Of a stretch of DNA of 14,656 bases, positions 7,132 to 14,046 are shown one piece after another (positions within the stretch are counted from its first letter, which is position 1; each line of letters begins with the position of its first letter). This DNA comes from an uncultured Bacteroidales bacterium (lineage in GTDB: Bacteria; Bacteroidota; Bacteroidia; Bacteroidales; P3). Both the position numbers and the translations under genes were made by a program. The notes beneath the pieces are model-generated. The model did no database searches, was not told where the DNA came from, and was given only the letters and a program-made list of their open reading frames with translations. The stretch is from positions 1 to 14,656 of the forward strand of contig ONOZ01000036.1 of the NCBI GenBank assembly GCA_900319595.1, written 5' to 3'.

Positions 7132-7650
7132 TTATTCCTTAAGTTTTTGATTATTTATTTTTATTGATTCGGTAGATTTCTTAGAACCTCCACCAGAGCC
7201 ACCTTCAGGATTTTTATTACCATCATTTACAGCATTCTCTACACCCATTTCCAAAATTTTCAATTCATAATACTTATAATTACCTTTGTAAGTATAGGAA
7301 AGCACGACGTTGGTTGTGGAAAAAACATTTGCTGTAAAATCAAATGAACTTGTATTATTAATGTCGGGTATCATTTCTGGGTTAGCAACAAAATAGTATG
7401 CTGTATCCGTATTAAAAATTTTTGTAAAGTAATAGTCTCCATTGTAATAGGCTAAATTACTTCTCGTATCTGGAGCAACGTCAAAAACTTTGAATACAAT
7501 ATTTCTAAAAGCAGCACGTTCAATTTTCATTGTCGTACAATCTTGACATCTTTCACCGTCTTCCTCTGTGCAAGATTGCAATCCGCATAGGCACAATCCT
7601 ACAAGAGCCACAAAAAAAGAATTTCTCAAAAATTTTTTCCAAATTTTCAT
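7132..7650 (-). CDS. Lipoprotein of unknown function, probably surface-exposed
   Basis: I do not recognise the family of this 172-residue protein. It has a type II signal peptide: KIWKKFLRN, a hydrophobic core, and the lipobox LQSC with the acylated cysteine at 27. The following residues, TEEDGE, form an acidic cluster resembling the lipoprotein export signal that sends Bacteroidota lipoproteins to the cell surface. A CxxC pair (C35, C38) follows closely. The middle (about 41-137) is rich in aromatic residues and likely beta strands (YYNGDYYFTKIF, SYTYKGNYKYYEL). A glycine/asparagine linker (about 141-156) leads to a charged tail. One O-glycosylation sequon (DTA, 82-84) is present. It has its own promoter and terminator, so it is a single-gene transcript, divergent from the histidine kinase gene. 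A functional link to the kinase is possible but unproven. Confidence 0.8.
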   Translation of the reverse strand: MKIWKKFLRNSFFVALVGLCLCGLQSCTEEDGERCQDCTTMKIERAAFRNIVFKVFDVAPDTRSNLAYYNGDYYFTKIFNTDTAYYFVANPEMIPDINNTSSFDFTANVFSTTNVVLSYTYKGNYKYYELKILEMGVENAVNDGNKNPEGGSGGGSKKSTESIKINNQKLKE

Positions 7651-7695
7651 ATCTGTTATCTTGTTTATTTATTATCGTTTGAATATTCTAACGTG

Positions 7696-7726
7696 CAAAA
7701 ATACGAATTTATTTTTTTATAACAAC
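7696..7726 (-). promoter_or_regulatory. Promoter of the lipoprotein gene (divergent pair)
   Basis: The minus strand reads TATTTTTG at 7703-7696, a perfect TAnnTTTG box, with GTTG at 7726-7723 (3 of 4 bases of the TTTG element) exactly 19 bases upstream. The leader would be about 40 bases. It overlaps the oppositely directed promoter at 7713-7743. Confidence 0.6.
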
Positions 7727-7743
7727 TTTTTTTCATACTTTTG
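7713..7743 (+). promoter_or_regulatory. Promoter of the sensor kinase gene (divergent pair)
   Basis: TACTTTTG at 7736-7743 matches TAnnTTTG, with a T run (TTTT) at 7713-7716 at the expected 19-base spacing. Transcription would begin at about 7748-7750, right at the first in-frame ATG (7749). Confidence 0.55.
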
Positions 7744-7748
7744 CAACT

Positions 7749-10736
7749 ATGTTTATGAAAAATATGAGAAAGTTTTATACACGTATTGCGTTTTTTTTGG
7801 TTGCAATATCTTTTTTGGGAAGTGTTTTTTGGTTTTTCTATTCGGATTACAAAGCAAAGAATATTCAAAAACGTTTTTCCGACACTATTGTTAATATATA
7901 CAAAGACATAGAGCAAAAGGGAGCAAAGTTTTCTTTTATTGGAGATAGTCTTGTTGCTTGGACAGACAACACAATAGTTATTACAGAACAGCAATGCAGA
8001 AAACTTACTAATGAATGGCAAAATAGAATTATTGTAGAGTTGAGAAATGGATTTTTTCTACACCAAAGTAGCAATTCTGATGACACTTTGCAAACGCATT
8101 ACTTGTATTTAATAAAATATAATTATGATATTGAGAACCGCTATCTTAAAAACGTGTTTTCCGATGACTTTGCATTAGATGATAATATAGAGATTGTAGA
8201 TTATGAAACAGATTTTCCTATTTACTTTCAAGGAGAAAGAATTTGCTATTTAGAAGTATCTCCCGAATGTTTAAAAAGAAATAGTAAAGATGTCTTTATT
8301 CTCAAATTATGGTTGCTATTAAACTTTTTTGTAGTAGGAGTGTTGATAATAAATAATAGGTATATTAACTTATTATTACAAAGGCGTTTATTCAAATTAC
8401 AATATAAAATATTGATGCTTAGTATAGTCGTAATTCTTTATGCTTTTGTTTGTAGTAGAATAGTTATTGAAAATTCCATATTTGATATAAATTTTGATAC
8501 GGCGTTTAGTCTTGCCTTTGTTGTGCTATTAGGATTTTTCATTTTTTTGTTTGCAAATAAAATCTTTGCGATAAAAAAGCCAAGAATGGGTTCTCAACCC
8601 CAGAAATCAAAAAAATTAGTAATACAATTTGTAGTTTTATTATCAATTTCTATAATTGCAGGAGTTTTTTTACAATATGCAAATTATAAGTATTCATCTC
8701 AAAATAAGACGTTGTCTATTGAAAATCTTGGTTTAAATGATAAGAGCCAAAATATCAAAAACTTCCATATGTTAATGGAGGCTTCTGTACAGGATTCTTT
8801 AATAAATAATTATGTTTTGACAAAAAATTATAGCAAAGCAGAGAAACATATTGAAAAGTATTATCTTGCACTTTTGAATAGTAGTAATCATACAAGTGTT
8901 TTGATATTTGATGAAAAGGATTCTATAACTTTGCAACCGGGAAACAAAAAAACACAGATTCTTTCTTATACTCAAAATAGACTAATTAACTCTCGCAAAT
9001 TGGATTCTTTACAAAATCTTTACGAGCAAACAAATTACTACGACAATAATACTTACATATATTACAATAAGAGAAACAATGTATATTTTTTTGCTGAATG
9101 TTTGCAAAAGACGAATAACAAAAATATGAACTACTCGTTATTTTTGGAACAATCACCGACATTATTTAATTCTTTTGCGACAAAAATAAATTATTCACTC
9201 TACTTGTTGTTATCTAAAATATCTTTAGTTTTCTTTGTGCTTTGTATATTATTTGGAACGTACAAATTAGTGGCATCTTTACCACAATTTAGGCAAAAAA
9301 CATTGAGTATAAAATCAAAAATCTTAGTATCGTTATTGGGGTCATTTGTTGTAAGTTTGATTATTTCGGGCATATTTGCAATAGGGAGTGTCATAAATTC
9401 AAATAAGCAAAACAACGAAAATATTTTACACGAAAAAACACAAACAATAGCACTAGAAATAGGTAAAATATTAGAAATGAAGGACGAAATTACAAATTTG
9501 GATTTAATAAACTTATCTAATACTTTTTTGACAGATATAAGCATTTTTGATTTTTCGGGAAATTTGGTTGTTTGTTCGCAAGAAGATATCTTCAATCGGG
9601 GGGTAATTTCTGCAAAAATCAACCCTGTTGCATTGAAAACTATATATAACAATACCGATACTTTGTTTTATCAACAGGAAAAGATATGTGAGGGTAGTTT
9701 TTTGGCATCATATATTTCTGTAATGGATAATCAAACCGATACGTACTACATAATCAATATTCCGTTTATCAATCAGCAGAAGATAATGAATGACAACATT
9801 AACGATTTAGTGAATAATTTTGCTAATATGTTTTTGTTTTGGGTTAATGTCGCCATTTTGATTTTTGTTTTTTTAAGTAATATTATCACAAAGCCCTTAG
9901 AGTTGATTAAAGAAAAGATGGGCAGAATCAATGTTAATATTCATAATGATAAAATCTTATGGGAGCAGAACGATGAGATGGGAGAACTGATAAAGGCCTA
10001 TAATATGATGATTGACAAGATAGAAGAGAGTACTTTTTTATTGAAACAACAGGAGAGAACAGCATCTTGGCGAGAATTAGCAAAACAAGTTGCTCACGAT
10101 ATAAAAAACCCTTTAACTCCAATGAAACTTTCCATTCAGTATTTGTTGCATTTATACGATAAAAAGCAAAGTGGAGATAATGAAGCGAATATTTTGTTTG
10201 AAACAAAGTGGAAAGACATTGCTCCTTCTTTAATTTCTCAAATAGAAAGCATAAGTACGATTACACAGGAGTTAAATTCTTATTCTAAACCTTTTACTAA
10301 AAAAGAAAAAGTCAATTTGGACGAGAGTATTCGTGCTGCAATAAATTTGTTTACCAATATTAACGATGTACAAATAGAATATTTTCCACTTACAAACGCT
10401 TTTACTATGGGCGAGGAGGCTTTGTTTATTCGTATTTTCAATAATTTGATAAAGAATTCTTTACAAGCATTATACAACAAGACAGATGGTCGTATAAGTA
10501 TTTCCATAAAAGATAATGAAAACAAATATATTGTGTCCATAGAGGATAATGGTTGTGGTATAAAGGAAGAGAATAAGGACAAAATCTTTAATACTCAATT
10601 TACAACCAAAGAAAATGGCAATGGTATAGGATTGACAATAGTTAAAACGCTATTAGAAAATTATGATGCACAAATTTCTTTTCATAGCAAAGAGAATGTG
10701 GGAACTGTTTTCTTTATTGCTTTTGATAAAATATAG
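7749..10736 (+). CDS. Large membrane sensor histidine kinase, NtrY-like, with three extracytoplasmic domains
   Basis: This protein is 995 residues. Membrane segments are predicted at about 11-31, 183-203, 218-240, 249-272, 288-309, 483-507, 523-547 and 693-712. They place loops 32-182, 310-482 and 548-692 outside and lysine/arginine-rich short loops inside. A HAMP linker (about 711-761) leads to the kinase core. The H-box is VAHDIKNPLTPMK with phospho-acceptor H783; the N-box is NLIKNSLQA (N899, N903); G1 is EDNGCG (D933); G2 is NGNGIGL (956-962). The HDIKNPLTP form and HAMP resemble NtrY-type kinases. The multi-loop sensor part is not a domain I recognise. No response regulator is adjacent, so the partner is unknown. 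In-frame ATGs occur at 7749, 7755 and 7764. The promoter position makes 7755 or 7764 likely unless the mRNA is leaderless. Eight O-glycosylation sequons all fall in the exported parts. Confidence 0.9.
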   Translation: MFMKNMRKFYTRIAFFLVAISFLGSVFWFFYSDYKAKNIQKRFSDTIVNIYKDIEQKGAKFSFIGDSLVAWTDNTIVITEQQCRKLTNEWQNRIIVELRNGFFLHQSSNSDDTLQTHYLYLIKYNYDIENRYLKNVFSDDFALDDNIEIVDYETDFPIYFQGERICYLEVSPECLKRNSKDVFILKLWLLLNFFVVGVLIINNRYINLLLQRRLFKLQYKILMLSIVVILYAFVCSRIVIENSIFDINFDTAFSLAFVVLLGFFIFLFANKIFAIKKPRMGSQPQKSKKLVIQFVVLLSISIIAGVFLQYANYKYSSQNKTLSIENLGLNDKSQNIKNFHMLMEASVQDSLINNYVLTKNYSKAEKHIEKYYLALLNSSNHTSVLIFDEKDSITLQPGNKKTQILSYTQNRLINSRKLDSLQNLYEQTNYYDNNTYIYYNKRNNVYFFAECLQKTNNKNMNYSLFLEQSPTLFNSFATKINYSLYLLLSKISLVFFVLCILFGTYKLVASLPQFRQKTLSIKSKILVSLLGSFVVSLIISGIFAIGSVINSNKQNNENILHEKTQTIALEIGKILEMKDEITNLDLINLSNTFLTDISIFDFSGNLVVCSQEDIFNRGVISAKINPVALKTIYNNTDTLFYQQEKICEGSFLASYISVMDNQTDTYYIINIPFINQQKIMNDNINDLVNNFANMFLFWVNVAILIFVFLSNIITKPLELIKEKMGRINVNIHNDKILWEQNDEMGELIKAYNMMIDKIEESTFLLKQQERTASWRELAKQVAHDIKNPLTPMKLSIQYLLHLYDKKQSGDNEANILFETKWKDIAPSLISQIESISTITQELNSYSKPFTKKEKVNLDESIRAAINLFTNINDVQIEYFPLTNAFTMGEEALFIRIFNNLIKNSLQALYNKTDGRISISIKDNENKYIVSIEDNGCGIKEENKDKIFNTQFTTKENGNGIGLTIVKTLLENYDAQISFHSKENVGTVFFIAFDKI

Positions 10737-10758
10737 TTTTGTAGGTTTGCTTACTTGC

Positions 10759-10789
10759 TTTGAAAATGTGAGATATTTTTGTAACTTTG
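10759..10789 (+). promoter_or_regulatory. Consensus Bacteroidota promoter of the ABC-F/aroB pair
   Basis: TTTG at 10759-10762 and TAACTTTG at 10782-10789 are separated by exactly 19 bases, a full match to TTTG-N19-TAnnTTTG. Transcription would start near 10795, about 15 bases before the ATG at 10811. Confidence 0.8.
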
Positions 10790-10810
10790 CAAAATCATAA
10801 TTCATAGACT

Positions 10811-12649
10811 ATGGAAGCAATATTGACGGTAGAGCATCTGTATAAATCATTTGGAGATAAGGTAATATTTGAAGATCTTTCGTTTGGAATCAACAAAGGA
10901 CAGAAGATTGCACTTATAGGTCGCAATGGAGAGGGTAAAAGTACGCTTTTGAATATGTTGTTTGATGAAAGAGAGCGAGATAGTGGCAATGTAATTTTCA
11001 ATTCTCAGGCGTATCCGTCATATCTTCCACAAAAAACTTGGAAAGATGATACAGTAACAATATTGGAGGAGTTATTATCTTCACACATAGACAATAATGA
11101 AAACGAGGAGCAGTTTCTGGCACGGGCAAAAGAAATGATGTTCGTTTTTGGTATGAAAGAATTGGACAAGCCTTTGAATCTTTTGAGCGGAGGTGAGCAG
11201 AAAAAGGTTGCATTAGCAAAAGTATTATTGAAAGATTCGCAGTTTTATGTTTTAGATGAGCCTACCAATCATTTAGATATGGATATGATAGCATGGTTAG
11301 AGAATTATCTTTTACGCAAAAATGCAACGCTGTTATTAGTTACACATGATAGGGATTTGATAGATAGGGTTTGTACAGACATATATGAATTATATAAAGG
11401 GCAAATTGCACGATACAACTGCGATAAGCATGAGAACATACCCCTTTTTGACTATTATTTGCAGAAAAAACAAGAACGTGCTGACCTTTTGCGAGCAGAA
11501 ATAGAAAAAGCAAGAAATCTTTATGTTAGGGAATTAGATTGGATAAACCGTATGCCACAAGCACGAGGGACGAAGAGTAAAAAAAGAATAGAAAACTTTG
11601 AAACAATCAAACAGAAAGCCTTTCAAAAACAAGAAAAAGAACAATCTGCACTATCTGTTGTGGATACGAGAATAGGAAAAAAGATTTTGGAAATAAATAG
11701 TATTAGTAAGTCATTTGATGATAAGACATTGATAAGAGAATTTTCCTATACATTTAAAAAAGGAGATAAGATAGCAATCATAGGTCGCAATGGCTGTGGA
11801 AAGAGTACTCTATTGAACATAATAATGGGTAAGATAAAACAAGACGAAGGCACAATCATAAAAGGGGAAACAATAAATTTTGGATACTACCAGCAAAAGG
11901 GTTTGGAGGAAGAACCAACGAAACGAGTTATAGACATTATTAGAGACGAGGCAGAGGCAATAACAATCAGTCAAGAGGGTAAAAAATTAGATATGAGTGC
12001 AAGTAGTTTTTTGGAAAAGTTTGGGTTTAATAAGGATATGCAGTTTCATCAATATGGATTGCTAAGTGGTGGAGAGAAACGGAGATTGTATTTACTTAAA
12101 ACTTTAATAAAGAATCCTAATTTTTTGATATTAGATGAGCCAACTAACGATTTAGATATTTATTCTTTATTAACATTGGAAGAGTTTCTGACAAATTACA
12201 AAGGATGTTTATTGATAGTTTCGCACGATAGACGTTTTATTGAAAACATATCGCAAAATCATTCGTTTGTATTTGAAGAAGAGGGACAGATAAAAGATTT
12301 GTATTTGCCATATTCGGATTATTTGAAACAGAAAAAGGCAAGTTTAAAACCGAAAGCTGTATCTGATAACACCAATACTACTAATGATTATAAGGAACAT
12401 AAAAGACAAAAATCCGAAGAGCGAAAAGCCAAAAAACTTTCTTACAAGGAACAAAAACAGTTGGAGGACATAGAAAACATGTTGCCATTGTTGGAAAAGC
12501 ACAAAGAGGATTTGACACAAAAACTTTCCTCAGGAGAACTTTCAAATGAGGAGTTGCAAATAGTAGGAGAGGAGTTGCAGCAAGTCATAGACGAAATAGA
12601 AGAGAAAGAATTGATTTGGTTGGAATTAAATGAAAAACATAGCGTATAA
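10811..12649 (+). CDS. uup: ABC-F family ATPase, Uup type
   Basis: This is a soluble 612-residue protein with two ABC ATPase domains and no membrane segments. Domain 1 has Walker A GRNGEGKST (37-45), signature LSGGEQ (125-130), Walker B ending LDEPTNHLD with E150, and switch H179. Domain 2 has GRNGCGKST (325-333), LSGGEK (418-423), LDEPTNDLD with E443, and H472. The linker with WINRMPQARGTKSKKRIE (about 244-261) and the charged C-terminal coiled coil (about 535-610, starting KLSYKEQKQLE) are hallmarks of the Uup subgroup. ABC-F proteins act on the ribosome or, for Uup, have been linked to branched DNA and ribosome homeostasis. They are not transporters. The length and both catalytic sites are intact. 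It has its own promoter and is followed 12 bases later by aroB, probably in one transcript. An antibiotic-resistance role is unlikely given the Uup features. Confidence 0.92.
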   Translation: MEAILTVEHLYKSFGDKVIFEDLSFGINKGQKIALIGRNGEGKSTLLNMLFDERERDSGNVIFNSQAYPSYLPQKTWKDDTVTILEELLSSHIDNNENEEQFLARAKEMMFVFGMKELDKPLNLLSGGEQKKVALAKVLLKDSQFYVLDEPTNHLDMDMIAWLENYLLRKNATLLLVTHDRDLIDRVCTDIYELYKGQIARYNCDKHENIPLFDYYLQKKQERADLLRAEIEKARNLYVRELDWINRMPQARGTKSKKRIENFETIKQKAFQKQEKEQSALSVVDTRIGKKILEINSISKSFDDKTLIREFSYTFKKGDKIAIIGRNGCGKSTLLNIIMGKIKQDEGTIIKGETINFGYYQQKGLEEEPTKRVIDIIRDEAEAITISQEGKKLDMSASSFLEKFGFNKDMQFHQYGLLSGGEKRRLYLLKTLIKNPNFLILDEPTNDLDIYSLLTLEEFLTNYKGCLLIVSHDRRFIENISQNHSFVFEEEGQIKDLYLPYSDYLKQKKASLKPKAVSDNTNTTNDYKEHKRQKSEERKAKKLSYKEQKQLEDIENMLPLLEKHKEDLTQKLSSGELSNEELQIVGEELQQVIDEIEEKELIWLELNEKHSV

Positions 12650-12661
12650 ATAGGATTTCAG

Positions 12662-13636
12662 ATGAAAAAAATAGAAGAGTTACAATCATATTTAAAGGAG
12701 AAGAATTTTTCGCAATTGTTTTTATTGGTGGATAGCAACACTTCCCAACATTGTATGCCTATATTGTTGGAGAAAATAGACGAAATAACGGATAGACAAG
12801 CAACATTATTAGAAATTCCAGCAGACGAAGGACATAAGACACTCAAAACAGCCGAAGATATAATAAATTCATTGATGGAGAGTAAAGCCGACAGAAATTC
12901 ATGTTTGATTTCGTTGGGTGGTGGTATGATAATGGATTTAGGAGGATTCGTTGCAAGTATTTACAAACGAGGAATACAAAATATAAATGTGCCTACAACT
13001 TTATTGAGTATGGTAGATGCCGCAATAGGAGGCAAAACGGCGGTAAATCATTCGGATATAAAAAATATCATTGGTACTTTTAATTTTCAAAGTGAGGTTT
13101 TTGTAGATACAGAATTTCTTAATACTTTGACAAATGAACAAATCAAAGATGGCGTTGCAGAGATGCTAAAAACTTTTTTGGTTGCAGATGAAAACCTATG
13201 CGAAACTCTTCTATCCACACCTATTAGTAAAGAAACATTATCTACTTTAATTACACCTTGTGCAGAGATAAAAGAAAGAATTGTTAGTCAAGACCCATAC
13301 GATTCGGGAATTAGGAAAAAATTAAACTTTGGGCATACACTTGGACATGCAGTTGAGGTGTTTTATAATTTATCTCATGGGCATAGTGTGGCAATAGGAA
13401 TGTATTATGCGTTAGGAAAAAGTGTGCAGTATTGTAATTTTCCTATTGAAAAAGCAGAAAAAATTAAACAATTTATATTGGCAAATTACGAAATTCCTCC
13501 TTACGAAAAGGATATGCCACAATTAGTTTCACTTATGCGACAGGACAAAAAAAATGAGCAAGGGAAAATAAGTTTTATATTATTAGAAGATATTGGGCAG
13601 TCGTGTTTGTGTAGTATAGATGGGGATTTAATATAA
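12662..13636 (+). CDS. aroB: 3-dehydroquinate synthase
   Basis: AroB converts the seven-carbon sugar phosphate DAHP to 3-dehydroquinate, the second step of the shikimate pathway, using NAD and a divalent metal. The 324-residue protein shows GGGMIMDLGGFVASIYKRG (86-104), PTTLLSMVDAAIGGKTAVN (111-129), the metal-ligand glutamate E167 in GVAEMLK, NFGHTLGHAVE (222-232) with H225 and H229, and HGHSVAIGM (239-247) with H239. It is 20-40 residues shorter than many AroB proteins, mainly at the N-terminus, but the nucleotide-binding start (LFLLVDSNT) is present. The usual HGE motif reads HGH here (residue 241). The start ATG lies 12 bases after the ABC-F stop and has a weak AGGA before it. No other shikimate gene is in the window. 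Confidence 0.93.
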   Translation: MKKIEELQSYLKEKNFSQLFLLVDSNTSQHCMPILLEKIDEITDRQATLLEIPADEGHKTLKTAEDIINSLMESKADRNSCLISLGGGMIMDLGGFVASIYKRGIQNINVPTTLLSMVDAAIGGKTAVNHSDIKNIIGTFNFQSEVFVDTEFLNTLTNEQIKDGVAEMLKTFLVADENLCETLLSTPISKETLSTLITPCAEIKERIVSQDPYDSGIRKKLNFGHTLGHAVEVFYNLSHGHSVAIGMYYALGKSVQYCNFPIEKAEKIKQFILANYEIPPYEKDMPQLVSLMRQDKKNEQGKISFILLEDIGQSCLCSIDGDLI

Positions 13637-13670
13637 GATAACAAAATAAATTTTGAAAAAAACACACAAC

Positions 13671-13700
13671 AAAAAAAGCAGTCTTAATTATGGGACTGCT
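13671..13700 (-). terminator. Intrinsic terminator between convergent aroB and the mini-lipoprotein gene
   Basis: AGCAGTC and GACTGCT (plus-strand arms 13677-13683 and 13694-13700) form a perfect 7-pair stem over a 10-base loop. On the minus strand it is followed by a run of seven T or more, so it ends the mini-lipoprotein transcript. On the plus strand the following AATTTT is weaker, but it could also help end the aroB transcript. Confidence 0.8.
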
Positions 13701-13734
13701 AATTTTCGCTTAACTGAAAAAACTTCTTCAATTA

Positions 13735-13890
13735 TTATTGAACTGGAGTTTCAGCTGGAGTTTCTGTTGCAGTTTCAGCAACTTCTTCAACTTGAGTTTC
13801 AGCTGCAGTTTCAGTTGCAGTTTCAGTTGCTTTGCTTCCGCATGCTGCGAAGAAACCAGCGATTGCTAATACGAACAATACTTTTTTCAT
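13735..13890 (-). CDS. 51-residue lipoprotein with tetrapeptide (xxET) repeats
   Basis: This small gene is well supported although short. It begins MKKVLFVLAIAGFFAAC, a signal peptide with lipobox FAAC and acylated C17, followed by GSK. From residue 21 to the end the protein runs in four-residue units with glutamate at the third position of all seven complete units (23, 27, 31, 35, 39, 43, 47) and threonine at the fourth in six of them. The other positions are A, T, P or V. It has a TATTTTTG promoter box 50 bases upstream and a strong terminator 35 bases downstream, so it is a single-gene transcript. Its base composition (about 41% G+C) is above that of its neighbours, with uniform GAA, ACT and GCA codons, as in highly expressed genes. 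Short Ala/Glu-rich lipoproteins of this style occur in Bacteroidota; no function is known to me. Confidence 0.85.
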   Translation of the reverse strand: MKKVLFVLAIAGFFAACGSKATETATETAAETQVEEVAETATETPAETPVQ

Positions 13891-13939
13891 TTCTTTAAAA
13901 AGTTTTTAAATGTTTATAAATTCTTTTGTTTTAACTCGG

Positions 13940-13947
13940 CAAAAATA
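13940..13947 (-). promoter_or_regulatory. Promoter -7 box of the mini-lipoprotein gene
   Basis: The minus strand reads TATTTTTG, a match to TAnnTTTG, and predicts a leader of about 40 bases. The upstream element is poor (TTTC at a 21-base spacing). Confidence 0.55.
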
Positions 13948-14046
13948 CAATAAGATTTTAAAAAAAGAGAAAAATTATTGTAAAAAGTTATATTTTTTTA
14001 CGTAAAGAATTGATATTCAATGATAAAAAATTTGTTTATTTGTGTT

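Noticed and set aside
7665..8021. Minus-strand frame covering the start of the kinase gene
   Set aside because: It overlaps the divergent promoters and the kinase N-terminus, and its product is lysine- and cysteine-rich with no family resemblance.
10811..12649. ABC-F protein as an antibiotic-resistance (ribosome protection) gene
   Set aside because: The KSKKRIE-type linker and C-terminal coiled coil point to the housekeeping Uup group, and the neighbour is aroB rather than resistance genes.
13735..13890. 12-base DNA repeats read as a CRISPR or tandem-repeat locus
   Set aside because: The repeats are in phase with a reading frame that has a signal peptide and lipobox, so they are coding repeats. 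There are no spacers.
13653..13898. An 81-residue plus-strand frame rich in FQLQFQ repeats
   Set aside because: It is the antisense shadow of the xxET repeats of the mini-lipoprotein; its repetition follows from the 12-base repeat on the other strand.
13997..14021. Short palindromes TTTACGTAAA and ATTGATATTCAAT
   Set aside because: They are short, A/T-rich and single-copy, as expected by chance in this composition, and neither is followed by a T run that would suggest a terminator.
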